A stretch of DNA of 64,000 bases from the NCBI GenBank assembly GCA_032716605.1, contig CM064501.1, positions 22,249,008-22,313,007 of the forward strand, given 5' to 3'. The notes beneath the pieces are model-generated. The model was not told the origin of the DNA, made no database searches, and saw only the letters and a program-made list of their open reading frames with translations. The DNA comes from Paralithodes platypus (Eukaryota; Arthropoda; Malacostraca; Decapoda; Lithodidae). The translations under genes were made by a program, and so were the position numbers. Shown in pieces: positions 1 to 11,400 of this stretch; within the stretch, counting starts at the first letter, position 1, and every line of letters begins with the position of its first letter.

Positions 1-442
1 AAGAAGTCATGACTCGATTTTTCTATGGCTCGGACAAAAGTCCCCAAATCTGGCTACCGCTGGCAACTCTCCACTGCCCGTCAGAGCCCAGTCATTTCCT
101 CATTTATAACTATAACTATATATAACTATATTCCCAATAATTGGCCTACTGACAAAATTAACATATCTAGGCCTTTTAAATTATATTTATGTTATTGTTT
201 GAATATATATAAGTAAGGTTTGTTTTCAATATCTTTATAGAATAATGAAAGTATTTAATTTTCTGGGGCTATCTAACATGTTACACTCCCTGGGCCTGCC
301 GCCTGGAGGCCTGCAAAAAAATGCAAGTCAGTCACAGCCAGTATATGAGGGAGAGTGTATCTCTTCCGCTCATATATCCACCTTTGTCCTTTACTACATG
401 CCTTTCCATCTTTCGTTCCTATATGGGTGTCCATATGGGCTA
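1..442. other. unassigned noncoding DNA
   Basis: I see no gene, RNA or known repeat here, only moderately AT-rich sequence. The first 19 bases match the reverse complement of 1897-1915 at 18 of 19 positions, so this segment may be one arm of a larger element whose edge lies outside the window. Confidence 0.4.
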
Positions 443-446
443 TTAA

Positions 447-916
447 CCCTTAAAGATCGGGGCCCGACTTAAGTCCGAATCGAAAAATTTGGACTATGTG
501 GCGGGGCCCGCCTTAAGTCCGAGTGCAATTTTGGCGCAATATTGGCTCTGAGAGAGAGACGAGTGACTGGAGGAGCATGGGATACCTCATGACCGCTCGC
601 CACGGCCGCCGTGGACCTACTGAGGTTTACTCCACTTACATCCACCCTCACTCCCTCACTACATACGTAATTATATAAAGAAATTACCGTATTTTAGCGA
701 TTTTGCCCTTCGGTTGCACGATCGTTGCAAAACAATCAGTGATCGTAGAAGGATGGTTCGGGTGTCATTGGAAAGCTCAATTTACGCCCTTTCAGGGATA
801 CATACTTGTATTACGCTCTGGATCTTGTTTATGCATGAAAAAGAGCACGGAAACAACCCCATTAATGGTAAAAAAAAAACGCTGTCAAATATACCGCCTA
901 GCCCGATCGTAAGGTG
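447..916 (+). mobile_element. old copy of TTAA-flanked nonautonomous element, family B
   Basis: A diverged relative of the 480-bp family B elements at 14151, 17778, 21426 and 40892. It is flanked by TTAA on both sides (443-446 and 917-920), begins CCCTTA and ends GTAAGGTG like the others. It shares the motif ggactatgtggcgg, the run of GA dinucleotides, and the cctttcaggga block. It has no coding capacity. TTAA target duplication with CCC-type ends is the habit of piggyBac-like elements, so it was probably moved by a transposase encoded elsewhere. Its divergence suggests it is older than the other four copies. Confidence 0.75.
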
Positions 917-1193
917 TTAAATATGTTATAAGTGAAATTTCATCGTCTGTCTATACAAATTACAAGCTGTTCTCGAGTATTCAAGCGTTATCCCAAAATA
1001 TACTGGAGACCGCTTTGTTTTTTAAGGCAGACTTGTCCATCTTAGAGAATTCAATGTGGAAAAAACAATCTGTTATATGTTTATTTATGTGATTTATTGA
1101 CACTCATGTGTTGAATATTACTTTTAACGGTTGGTTTTAATTTTATGAGATACTTTTCTCCCAGTATTGTTGGCTTAAAAAGTAATAAAAGCA
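917..1193. other. unassigned AT-rich spacer
   Basis: AT-rich DNA between two TTAA-flanked elements. I see no gene, repeat or RNA signature. Confidence 0.3.
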
Positions 1194-1197
1194 TTAA

Positions 1198-1635
1198 CCC
1201 GTCCAGCCCCGGCTAGTTTTGTAATGTTTGTTCACCAGAACCCGGCCGGTTTTCAATTTTTTTTTTTATTCCAGAAACAATAGCGAATGGGTTAGGAATA
1301 AAGGAAAAACCACGAAAAAACGCTCAAAAAGCTTAAAGAATGGTCCTACAGAGCCCCCAAAAACGTATTTTACAAGATTAAAAAATTGAAGGCAATTACC
1401 CCAAAAAAACAGGTTATTGCGCGCTCACGTGCACGCACGTGGACTTTGAGAGTTTTCAACCATCGGCACGGTTGCGTGGGATACGTACACAGTTCCCATA
1501 CAAATCTGAGCCCTCTTGAGTGGCTACACCTGAGGTTACGGTCGGCGCAATTAGGGTGACGCGCCAGGCGCGTCTCTGGGGCTGTGCGTTACATACATCG
1601 CCGACGCGCCAGGCGCGTCGCTGGGGCTGTACGGG
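1198..1635 (-). mobile_element. TTAA-flanked nonautonomous element related to family C
   Basis: It is bounded by TTAA (1194-1197 and 1636-1639). The ends form imperfect inverted repeats: CCCGTCCAGCCCC at the left, and CCCGTACAGCCCC when the right end is read in reverse. The inside contains two ccaggcgcgtc...ctggggctgt repeats and the gagagttttcaaccat block shared with the family C elements at 1922 and 37035. It has no open reading frame of note. It keeps an unoccupied TTAA (1333-1336) at the site where both other family C copies carry a family A insertion. Mobilisation by a piggyBac-like transposase in trans is inferred. Confidence 0.75.
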
Positions 1636-1921
1636 TTAAGAGACTTCCTCCACATTTTAATCCTGAATCTAGTGAGCGAAATACTACGAGTTTCACATTC
1701 TTTCGTTCGGGTTAATCTCAACTTTCGTATTATTTGGTTTGCTCTCACATAATGAGATAAATATATTGTAACAATAATTATATATCGTGTTTTTGGTATT
1801 TTGTCATTCAATACAGTTCTCTCTGGTGTGTAATATATGAATAAAGTAGAGCCTCAATAGTTGCCAGATAGCACTTTCTGAACAAAAGGTACTGGGAATC
1901 GAGTCATCACTTCTTAGCGCG
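1636..1921. other. unassigned spacer
   Basis: I see no gene here. It includes 1897-1915, the 19-base inverted match to the window start. Sequence after about 1921 is family C. Confidence 0.3.
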
Positions 1922-2921
1922 ATTGTACACCCCAGGACCAGGGGGTTCTAAACAAATGTTTTCTCTCCAGAAAACACCTGGAATGGGTTAGAAATGAAGG
2001 AAAACCCACAAAAAACCGATCCCCTAGGTCATTAACCCGGGAACTGCCGGGAGACTCTTAAGAGTTCCCCCGGCGGACTGCGGGAAGACTCTTAAGAGTA
2101 AGGGAAAACAAAAATCCATTTAAAACACAAAAAAAAAAAAAAAAAATGTTTGCCCCTGGGCCATGCCAAATATCACTCCTCCATCTCCCCTCCTTCTCCA
2201 CTTTCCACCCCTCCTTCAGTTATCACCTATTTTCCCTGTTATTCCCTTATTCTGTGGTCTATTTTCGTGCTAACATTAGCGAGTTGGTAGCAGGGCGTTG
2301 TCATCACTGTTACCAAGCGTGGGAAAGAGCGAGAGAGAGACTAGTGCATAACAGTGTCTCTCCAGACAAGGGGAGGGGAGGAGGGCAGGGAGGTTGCCTC
2401 AGCCATACGTTATGTAACTCCCGGCCTGTATCGCCGATTTTGACCACCCAAACACTGTTTCCACTTGTTTTATTGTTGTAACAGGTTAATACCTTTATAA
2501 TCAACCTATAATAGGCGCATATGGATAAGTATTAATGCTATTTATGGTAAAATAACGATGTTAGTGATGGGAACAGCTCAAATACGTGCGCTCAGGAGTG
2601 TGGTGTCTCATACCCCCCATGCGCACGTCTTAGGTTAAGGGGTCCTACGGTGCGCTCGAAAGTCGGAATTAACATGGGGAAATGGGTAGGCAAAAACAGG
2701 CAAAAACACGTTTTTGCGTGCTCACGCGCATGCGGTTGGATTTTGAGAGTTTTCAACCATTGGCACTGTTGCGTGGGATACTTACACAGTCCCCATACAA
2801 ATCTGAGACCTCTAGGTGCCATAGGACCGAAGTAATTAACCAGGATGCACCTTAAGCGTCCCTGGGGTTTAGCGTTACATATATTGCGGACGCAAACCAT
2901 GCGTCGCTGGGGTTCAGTGGG
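1922..2921 (-). mobile_element. family C TTAA element carrying a nested family A element
   Basis: On the minus strand it begins CCCACTGAACCCC next to TTAA (2922-2925) and matches the intact copy at 37035-38045 through both flanks of the nested insertion. The far end is cut: homology stops near 1922 and the expected second terminal repeat is absent. It is inserted at a TTAA in the integrase gene of the Gypsy element to its right, removing the integrase C terminus. It has no coding capacity of its own. The nested family A copy occupies 2036-2634. Confidence 0.75.
2036..2634 (+). mobile_element. TTAA-flanked nonautonomous element, family A (copy 1)
   Basis: A 599-bp element between TTAA at 2032-2035 and 2635-2638. 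It starts CCCGGGAACTGC with two gactcttaagagt palindromes, followed by an A-rich tract and a pyrimidine-rich block, and ends gcgcacgtcttagg. The same layout is seen at 17690, 27913 and 37312. It is noncoding; the open frames inside are chance. It is nested in family C. Confidence 0.85.
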
Positions 2922-2925
2922 TTAA

Positions 2926-3993
2926 TCTAAACTCTATCACATTCTTTGATATGCTTGACTTTAGCTCTCTTTTGACCTTTTTCATTTTCGTCTTGACCTT
3001 CTTCTAAATATTTCTTGCATCGGTCATACGTACAATTTAGCTTGATTGCTAACTCATTCTTATAATCATCTAAATTATAACTGTGCGATTGCTGTGAAAC
3101 GATCGTTGGGTACGGCATCTGAGGATCACGATGAAACAATATATAAAAGGGAGAATCGTGAATCACACGGTTGTATCCCGAGTTATATGAAAATACAGGA
3201 AGGTTAAGCATTGAAGCCCAAATACCTGCATTATCCTCAACTAACGAACGGAGAATCTTTACTACCGTATCGTTAGCTCGTTCTATCACGCCATTTGCTG
3301 ATGGGTGATAGGCTGTCGTACAGGTGTGCATTATTTTCAACAGTGTTGCTACTTCATCAAATACACCTGCAAATTCCCTTCCATTGTCAGTAACACACCA
3401 GGTTGGCGCCCCGTGCTTACAAATTACTTCGTCGACGAATGCTTGAGCTGTACTTTTTGCCGTTTTATCCATCAAAGGTGCAGCGATTAAAAACCGAGAA
3501 AATGTATCTATTACCGTGAGAATGTATTTGAAACCCTCATCTGAAGGAGGCAAAGGCTCTACCAGGTCTAGATGAACTCTGGAAAAGGGTGCCTCAGGTA
3601 TCGGATATTGCTTATAAGGCGCTGGACCATCCCCCATGACCTTTGAAGCGGAAACAGGTGGCACAGGTTCTACAGAATGATTTTACGTTTCCGCGCATAC
3701 CTGGTCAATAACAAAACTGTCTAAGTCTATGCAATGTAGCTTTTACCCCACCATGGCCTGCTGTAGGCTGTGTGTGGGCGAGATGCAGAGCCGCGGATAT
3801 TTTACTCTCCGGGACAATAATTAATTCGATGTGTCTCTACATCACGTCTATTATCTCTTTTACGAAGATACAAGAGCCTATTCTCCTCCTGCAAACCTAG
3901 GTCAGACAGGGGGGCCCTGAGTTTAGACTGAAGATATCTCCGGTCTTCTTTACTAATATGGGTTAACGAATCTGTCTGTAAAAGGAAAATCAA
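2926..3993 (-). pseudogene. Gypsy 1 integrase, truncated
   Basis: The largest open piece (2927-3664) shows a retroviral-type DDE integrase core. First Asp is in HLDL, second in VTDNG, Glu in VIERAN, with the usual YHPSANG motif just before the Glu. Upstream (3664-3993), in shifted frames, are remnants of the HHCC zinc-binding region, including an HTQPTAGHGG-like stretch. The C terminus is removed where a family C element sits at TTAA (2922-2925). In the family this enzyme joins retrotransposon cDNA to the chromosome. Frameshifts between the zinc region and core, plus the lost C terminus, make it nonfunctional. Confidence 0.85.
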
Positions 3994-4261
3994 TCTACCA
4001 TAAACTGGATGGTTCTTTTGTTCCGTTGCGATGTCTATTAAATTCCATTCTCTCTTGGTTGGTTTGATCTCTTGTTTCTTTCCGGCTTTTTCTGTGTTTG
4101 TCTCGTTTTTTTCTTTCGTTTGTGGTCGCTAGAACAACTCTAATGGGAGACTGAACTATCGGTCTCCATCCTGTTATCGTCAGCACTCTATCTTTTAGGA
4201 CTGCTTGCGAGCGTAGCCTACTTAGTGCATCAGCTACGACGTTTTCTTTACCTGGTATGTA

Positions 4262-4672
4262 AACTGGCTAAATATCATACTCTACCACTAACAATTGCCA
4301 ACGAGCTACTCTTTCACTAGGACTAGCGGTTGTGAGAAGCCATACCAGAGGTCTGTGATCTGTCCTAACTTCTCCAGGATACCCTAAAATTAAACTGCGA
4401 TTAACCTTTAATCCATAAACAATAGCCAAGGCCTCACATTCTACCGCAGCATAATGCTGTTCAGCTGAATTTAATAGTCTGCTAAAATACGTCAGAGGTC
4501 TGAGTCTTCCGCAATCGTCTTCTTGTTGCAATACACCTACGATTGCTAAGTCTGATTCATCTGTAGTTAATACGAAGGGCTTCGAAAAATCGGGGTAGGC
4601 TAATACGATGTTTTCCGAGAGTGCCTTCTTAAGCTGTACGAATGCGGCATGCTCTTCGTCGGTGAATTCTAT
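4262..4672 (-). pseudogene. Gypsy 1 RNase H fragment
   Basis: The open piece 4268-4531 encodes an RNase H-like stretch typical of Ty3/Gypsy pol. It has LRPLTYFSRLL, then the AVECEALAIVYGL segment with the catalytic Glu, then VRTDHRPLVWL with a catalytic Asp, ending near ARWQLLVVEYDI. The first catalytic Asp region lies upstream in another frame (about 4532-4670). The domain would remove the RNA strand after reverse transcription. Stops on both sides show it is dead. Confidence 0.8.
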
Positions 4673-4673
4673 C

Positions 4674-5326
4674 TTACTTTTGTCTTTCTTTTACTCTACC
4701 TCCAGTGAGCTTCGTTAAAGGGGCAACTTTATCTGAGTAACCAAGTACAAACTTTCTATAGTAGTTACATAACCCTAAACAACTCTGCAACTCATGCATA
4801 GTCTGTGGTGGTGCCAACTCTTTAATGGCACTGGTCTTTGAAGGTTGGCGCTTTACTTCGTGGATTCCCACAACATGACCCAAGTAATGTACTTGATCTT
4901 TAAAGAATGTACATTTATCAAGCCGTAGCCGTAGCCGTAGCCTCTCGCAATCTCAGTAAAATGTCTTTGAGATTCTGTAAATGCTCATCCCAAGTCGTGC
5001 CCTAGACAACAATGTCGTCCAGGTACAAATGTGCTTTGGTGCCAATTAAGCCTATTAGTACTTGATTAATGATCCGTTGGAAGTTTGAATCCAAATGGGA
5101 GGACATTACACTCTAAATGTCCATCAGGGATAGAGAAAGCTGTTTTCTCTTTGCTTGCTTCCGTTAAGGGAATCTGGTGATACCCTCGGCGTAAGTCTAG
5201 ACAGGTGAAATATTTACTCTTCCCTAACTGACCTAGAATCGAGGAGATATTGGGCAAAGGATGTCTATCATCTCTAATCAATCTAATAGGTTGTGGAAAT
5301 CTAGGCAGAGATGCAATCCTCCTTAT
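4674..5326 (-). pseudogene. Gypsy 1 reverse transcriptase, 3' half
   Basis: Two open pieces carry RT blocks. 5066-5281 has IRDDRHPLPNI, the FTCLDLRRGYHQIPL motif with the first catalytic Asp, and NVLPFGF. 4674-4883 has the downstream SCLGLCNYYRKFV motif. The YLDD active site lies between them (about 5020) but is followed within a few codons by an in-frame TAG. A GTAGCC hexamer is repeated head-to-tail around 4922-4943, replacing expected coding sequence. The 5' half of the gene is 9.5 kb away at 14779, on the far side of DIRS copy 1. Confidence 0.85.
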
Positions 5327-5634
5327 TTATTAGTGGCCCCTCCATCATTGACGAACATGCCTATTACATAAGGCATCCTCTTCAAACACTAATCAGCCGT
5401 AGTTTGAATCTACCGCGCAGAGCATTTAAAATCTGAGGAGCCTTCATCATGAGCGCACGCGACCTCACTCATGGGTTCAGTCATTATGAATTGGGTTCTC
5501 ACTACGAAAAAAAACTTCGTAAAAAATAAAAAAGAAAAAGAAAATAAGAATAACTATCCAATAAGCTTTCCATCATATCGTGGATGTACTTGTGTGGATC
5601 TTTGACCAGACGCTGATTCAGGCGTCATTCTTCC
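5327..5634 (+). repeat. DIRS copy 1 left inverted terminal repeat
   Basis: It matches the reverse complement of 13941 onward and of the DIRS copy 3 right end (54130-54436). The outer edge starts near tattagtggcccctcc. It is shorter than the right repeat by about 45 bases at the outer edge, the unequal-ITR pattern typical of DIRS elements. It contains the unoccupied TTAA (5426-5429) that corresponds to the family B insertion in the right repeat. Confidence 0.85.
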
Positions 5635-7139
5635 TTCTCTGCTCTGCGGTCAGCCGGCCCGGACGTGTCTCTCCACGCTCCGCTGGTTCCGCATTTGCTG
5701 CGTCCCTAGTGAGTTTTTTCTCATTTGTTTACTCCGGGATGTATCGAGTAAGGTTAGGATATGCGTAGCAGGAGTGTCCTGGGCTGGTTGCCCGCAGTGC
5801 AGTGTATTTTGGGTCGTGAGTTTGGGGCATCTATTTCGGATGTACCCTCGTGGTCCGGTTGTGGACAGGTGAACTTTTTCACAGCTTTGTGATGCAGGCG
5901 GCTTTCATTACGCGTTATTGCTTCCTTTTATCTTTCTGATGAGGTAGCGTATTTTTGCTGACGTTCCCAGCGTATTTTTCTTCACTTAGTGAAGTTTTTT
6001 CTGGGTCCCTAGTCAGTTCTTCCCTTTGCCGGAAGTATTTGCTACAGTGGTGTGTTGGCGATGGTTCCTGTTGTGATATAATTCAGTGCTTTTTGTTTAT
6101 ATTCCGACATGTTAATGTTATCCGTCTGCCTAGGCCTAGCCAGCCTATCGTAGCTTTACCACATATACAAGTGTTATTGATTTATTTTCTAAATATGTAC
6201 TACTGTGTGATGTGTGTCCTGGTTTAGTTGTGTATTGGCTAATTCCACGGACTATTTATGTGTCCTGGGTTAGTTGTGTATTGGCTAATTCCACGGACTA
6301 TGTTGGGCCCGGCGTTAGTTGTGTTTTGGCTACGCCTCGGTCTGTGTTGCGTTCAGATGGTATCTGGACGGGGTGGGTTATTTCCGGCAGGTTTTTCTCG
6401 GTTACACCATGAAAAAACCCGGCTGGTTGCCGAGTTTTGGCCACGCGTGGTTTAAAAACAGGCTTGTTTCCCCGGCGAGTGGGTGTCTGTGGCTCCCCAG
6501 GACTGCGTCTCTGGGGTGCCTGTTTCAGGCTCCTTCTGATTCCCGGCGGGTTGGCTGTACCCATCTAACAGTGTTCATACGGACACGTGTTGTTTGTAGT
6601 TTTTTCGGTTTTGCAAAGCCAATATAAAACTATGCTGTTGTTGTATTTCCTCCCCGGCGATCTTTTACAAAGATGTGGGGTTAGGAACAATTGGGATTAA
6701 CTTTTAAACTTTAAATCACCCGGCGGGTGCAACCTGGTAGGGTGGGGTGACCGAATTTGCAAAATTCAGTTTAGTTGACCAGACAATTGAGGGATGCATT
6801 GTGTATCGCCTCCTTCAACATACGGCAATTTAAGGCACAATTGGGGTTAACGTTTTTTAAACTAATATTCACACCCGGCGGGTGCTCCCTGGAAGGGTGG
6901 GAATAACGAATTTACAATTCAGTTAGTTAACCAGACAATTGAGGGATACGTTTTGTATCGCCGCCTTCAACATACGGCGATCTAAAAAGATACTTCGGGA
7001 GAAGTTAGATCTCGTATATTTGTCAGGCTTCCCAGTTTTTGATCTACGAGATAATTCGGGGGCCGGCGTCTTTTATAGTTTTTTTTTTCCAAAATTGAAT
7101 CTTGAAACAAACACCACCGGAAAGACTTAATCATTTATG
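5635..7139 (+). other. DIRS copy 1 leader
   Basis: Noncoding 5' leader homologous (inverted) to 52400-54129 of DIRS copy 3. It contains two near-identical blocks: aattccacggactat at about 6240 and 6290, and cggcgggtgc...ttcaacatacggc at about 6720-6830 and 6870-6980. No protein-coding frame is conserved between the copies. Promoter and packaging signals are expected in such leaders, but I cannot place them. Confidence 0.7.
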
Positions 7140-7245
7140 AGCATTACCTTATGAGCATTAATTCCTGGAAATTTTCTTTTTTTCCAGAGCTGGGTCCCGG
7201 CGGGTCTATGCAGAACCTGGAGTAAGTATCCCACCAGTCTCTGTC

Positions 7246-7422
7246 ATGGCTACCTTTGCCCCGGTTTTTGCTTTATGCATTACGCCCTCCTGTTCAGGTA
7301 ACCCTATTTTTGCGCACACCCTTAGTATAAAATGTGTTAAAATGTCTCGTTTGGTGTGGGTTACCTTTCCGGCGTTTTTTCTCGTTGCTCCGAGAACACC
7401 GTTTTTGTTTACCGAGTTTTAG
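7246..7422 (+). pseudogene. truncated DIRS gag start, array unit 1
   Basis: The 58-codon frame starts like the gag of DIRS copy 3 (MATFAPVFALC, then the FAHT region of the cysteine-rich N terminus). It then runs through a deletion junction at VKMSRLV into leader sequence, where gag would continue CVKCLDRSRGLWV. One zinc-binding Cys has become Ser. The fragment is too short to make capsid. Confidence 0.7.
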
Positions 7423-8481
7423 TCAGGATGGCTCAAAATAGGTAAGTTACCCCGACGAGTTTGGTCGCTTGAGGGCTCATAAGAAACTGCGTTTTCTGTG
7501 GTCGAGCCTGGGATCAGGCTTCCTATGTTATTCATTGCTTTATGCATTACACCCTCCTGTAATGAATAGTTTAGTGTGGGTTACCTTTCCGGCGTTTTTC
7601 TCGTTGCTCCGAGAACACCGTTTTTGTTTACCGAGTTTTAGTCAGGATGGCTAAAATAGGTAAGTTACCCCGACGAGTTTGGTCGCTTGAGGGCTCGTCA
7701 GAAACTGTGTTTTCTATGGTCGAGCCTGGGATCAGGCTTCTTGGTTTATTCCCGTCGAGGGGGGCTCCACACAGTTTTCTAGGTGATCAAGCTGACACCT
7801 GTTGGACTTGGTTTTCTCTGCTTTTCAAAGCCATTGAAACAATGCTGTCTGTTTGTTTGGTCTTTACCTCCCGGCGACCTTTTTACAAAGAGGTCTGGGG
7901 CAGGTATAATTGGTTTGACATTGCATATAAAACCCGGCGGTTGTACCTTCGGGTGGTTATATTAACGGATTTGCGATTCGAGATAAATTGCCAAACAATT
8001 GATTGATACAATAGGGTATCACGGCCTTCAAGACGGCGATCTAAAAAGATACTTCGGGAGAAGTTAGATCTCGTATATTTGTCAGGCTTCCCAGTTTTTG
8101 ATCTACGAGATAATTCGGGGGCCGGCGTCTTTTTTAGTTTTTTTTTTTCTCCAAAATTGACTCTTGAAACAAACACCTCCGGAAAGACTTCATCAGTTAT
8201 AAACGCCATGCTGGTCTTTATATATTATGTCAGAGGGTATTCATAAATCTTTTGGACAAATTAAGATATTCTGAAATCTTTTACTTAGGAAACCCCACCG
8301 CGTAGCGAGCTGTCGTCGTTGAGTATTACGTCTCGTTACCCGGCGGGTTATTTAACACTTGTGTGTGAACATGTTTGGGTTAACCTTATGAGCATTAATT
8401 CCTGGAAATTTTCTTTTTTCCAGAGCTGGGTCCCGGCGGGTCTATGCAGAACCTGGAGTAATTATCCCACCAGTCTCTGTC

Positions 8482-8562
8482 ATGGCTACCTTTGCCCCGG
8501 TTTTTGCTTTATGCATTACGCCCTGTTCAGGTATCCCTATTTTTGCGCACACCCTTGTATGA
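8482..8562 (+). pseudogene. truncated DIRS gag start, array unit 2
   Basis: The same gag start as in unit 1, with one codon deleted and an early TGA after 26 codons. It has no likely function. Confidence 0.65.
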
Positions 8563-9712
8563 AATGTGTTAAAATGTCTCGTTTGGTGTAGGTTACCTTT
8601 CCGGCGTTTTTTCTCGTTGCTCCGAGAACACCGTTTTTGTTTACCGAGTTTTAGTCAGGATGGCTCAAAATAGGTAAGTTACCCCGACGAGTTTGGTCGC
8701 TTAAGGGCTCATAAGAAACTGCGTTTTCTGTGGTCGAGCCTGGGATCAGGCTTCCTGTGTTATTCATTGCTTTATGCATTACACCCTCCTGTAATGAATA
8801 GTTTAGTGTGGGTTACCTTTCCGGCGTTTTTCTCGTTGCTCCGAGAACACCGTTTTTGTTTACCGAGTTTTAGTCAGGATGGCTAAAATAGGTAAGTTAC
8901 CCCGATGAGTTTGGTCGCTTGAGGGCTCGTCAGAAACTGTGTTTTCTATGGTCGAGCCTGGGATCAGGCTTCTTGGTTTATTCCCGTCGAGGGGGGCTCC
9001 ACACAGTTTTCTAGGTGATCAAGCTGACACCTGTTGGACTTGGTTTTCTCTGCTTTTCAAAGCCATTGAAACAATGCTGTCTGTTTGTTTGGTCTTTACC
9101 TCCCGGCGACCTTTTTACAAAGAGGTCTGGGGCAGGTATAATTGGTTTGACATTGCATATAAAACCCGGCGGTTGTACCTTCGGGTGGTTATATTAACGG
9201 ATTTGCGATTCGAGATAAATTGCCAAACAATTGATTGATACAATAGGGTATCACGGCCTTCAAGACGGCGATCTAAAAAGATACTTCGGGAGAAGTTAGA
9301 TCTCGTATATTTGTCAGGCTTCCCAGTTTTTGATCTACGAGATAATTCGGGGGCCGGCGTCTTTTTTAGTTTTTTTTTTCTCCAAAATTGACTCTTGAAA
9401 CAAACACCTCCGGAAAGACTTCATCAGTTATAAACGCCATGCTGGTCTTTATATATTATGTCAGAGGGTATTCATAAATCTTTTGGACAAATTAAGATAT
9501 TCTGAAATCTTTTACTTAGGAAACCCCACCGCGTAGCGAGCTGTCGTCGTTGAGTATTACGTCTCGTTACCCGGCGGGTTATTTAACACTTGTGTGTGAA
9601 CATGTTTGGGTTAACCTTATGAGCATTAATTCCTGGAAATTTTCTTTTTTCCAGAGCTGGGTCCCGGCGGGTCTATGCAGAACCTGGAGTAATTATCCCA
9701 CCAGTCTCTGTC

Positions 9713-9826
9713 ATGGCTACCTTTGCCCCGGTTTTTGCTTTATGCATTACGCCCTCCTGTTCAGGTATCCCAATTTTTGCGCACACCCTTTGTATAAAAT
9801 GTGTTAAAATGTCTCGTTTGGTGTAG
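9713..9826 (+). CDS. 37-residue truncated DIRS gag peptide, array unit 3
   Basis: This is the best preserved of the three repeated gag starts. It has ATG, the cysteine-rich N terminus (Cys residues as in C-x4-C-x10-C-x2-C) and a TAG right after VKMSRLV, where full gag continues into CLDRSRGLWV. It is homologous to the first 33 residues of the gag at 52328 (minus). It could be translated, but I would treat it as the residue of a deletion rather than a working gene unless expression is shown. Confidence 0.5.
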   Translation: MATFAPVFALCITPSCSGIPIFAHTLCIKCVKMSRLV

Positions 9827-10389
9827 GTTACCTTTCCGGCGTTTTTTCTCGTTGCTCCGAGAACACCGTTTTTGTTTACCGAGTTTTAGTCAGGATGGCT
9901 CAAAATAGGTAAGTTACCCCGACGAGTTTGGTCGCTTGAGGGCTCATAAGAAACTGCGTTTTCTGTGGTCGAGCCTGGGAGCAGGCTTCCTGTGTTATTC
10001 ATTGCTTTATGCATTACGCCCTCCTGTAATGTATAGTTTAGTGTGGGTTACCTTTCCGGCGTTTTTCTCGTTGCTCCGAGAACACCGTTTTTGTTTACCG
10101 AGTTTTAGTCAGGATGGCTAAAATAGGTAAGTTACCCCGACGAGTTTGGTCGCTTGAGGGCTCATCAGAAACTGCGTTTTCTATGGTCGAGCCTGGGATC
10201 AGGCTTCCTGAGTTATTCCCGTCGAGGGGGGCTCCACTCAGTTTTCTAGGTGATCAGGCTGACACCTGTTGGCCTTGGTTTTCTCTGCTTTTCAAAGCCA
10301 TTGAAACAATGCTGTCTGTTTGTTTGGTCTTTACCTCCCGGCGACCTTTTTACAAAGAGGTCTGGGGCAGGTATAATTGGTTTGACATT

Positions 10390-10543
10390 AATAATCATAA
10401 TAATAATAATAATAATGATAATATTTATTCAGTTAGCAATTTACAGAGTTGGTACCACATAGTATGTTATAAATATGACATGTACCAGCCTTGCATAATT
10501 CCAACTAATAAGGCCGTTAGGCGTATTTCCATTGGGGTCCTTG
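10390..10543 (-). mobile_element. short LINE- or SINE-type 3' tail inside array unit 3
   Basis: Units 1 and 2 read gacatt then gcatataaaaccc. Unit 3 has about 154 extra bases between these points. Read on the minus strand, the insert ends in aataaatatt followed by an (ATT)n run. That is the usual 3' end of a 5'-truncated non-LTR insertion. Its absence from units 1 and 2 shows that it arrived after the array had formed, or that units 1 and 2 were duplicated from an insert-free unit later. Confidence 0.7.
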
Positions 10544-11400
10544 TATATAAAACCCGGCGGTTGTACCTTCGGGTGGTTATATTAACGGATTTGCGATTAG
10601 GGATAATTTGCCAAACAATTGATTGATACAATAGGGAATCACTGCCTTCAAGACGGCGATCTATGAGGGCTTCTGGAAGAAGCCGGATTAGAGATTAAGA
10701 TAGGCTTAGACTTTTTATGGGATAAAAAGATGCCTGAATCTTACTAGTGTTTCAAGTGTAAACGGTTACTTGAAAGACTTCATCTTTAATAAAGATATGC
10801 TTCATCTTTATGAGGATTAAGAAGTTATGCTTAATTCTTTTGGACAGATAAAAGATATGCTGAAATCTTTAATAAGCCATTGATACAATGCCGTTTGTTT
10901 GTTTAGTCTTTCCCTCCCGGCGACCTTTTTACAAAGAGGTCTGGGGCAGGTACAATTGATTTGACATTGCATATAAAACCCGGCGGTTGTACCTTTGGGT
11001 GGTTATATTAACTGATTTGCAATTCGCGATAATTTGCCAAACAATTGATTGATACAATAGGGTATCACGGCCTTCAAGACGGCGATCTATGAGGGCTTCT
11101 GGGTGACGCCAGATTAGAGATTACGATAGGCTTAGACTTTTTATGGGATAAAAATATGCCGGAATCTTACTAGTGTTTCAAGTGTAAAGGGATACTTGAA
11201 AGACTTCATCTTTAATAAAGATATGCTTCATCTTTATGAGGATTCAGAAGATATGCTTAAATCTTCTGGACAGGTAAAGATACGCTGAAATCTTTAATAT
11301 GATACTAAAGGACAACGAAAAGTAGTGGTGGAGTGCTACGGTTCGTTAACCGGCGGTTTTGAGGCACATATTTTGTACCGTTTTTTGGGTGTAACCCTAT

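Larger units (their letters stand above)
7140..11400 (+). repeat. 1.23-kb tandem array in the DIRS leader/gag start
   Basis: The block beginning gagcattaattcctgg recurs at about 7150, 8387 and 9618 (spacing about 1,231-1,237 bp). A diverged partial unit runs from about 10880 to 11400. The second and third units are nearly identical. Each unit carries a truncated gag start (ATG at 7246, 8482, 9713), then a roughly 220-bp subrepeat present twice (ggttacctttccggcg blocks, for example at 7359 and 7579), then the leader motif cccggcgacctttttac. The array replaces the gag and RT genes of a normal DIRS element. Confidence 0.85.

Noticed and set aside
2146..2504. Open frames within family A elements as small proteins
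   Set aside because: They are not conserved in frame among the four family A copies, and the element is a short TTAA-flanked noncoding unit.
7647..9238. The 99-119-residue frames in the tandem array as genes
   Set aside because: They fall in leader sequence, overlap splice-like and noncoding blocks, and have no counterpart in the DIRS copy 3 leader.
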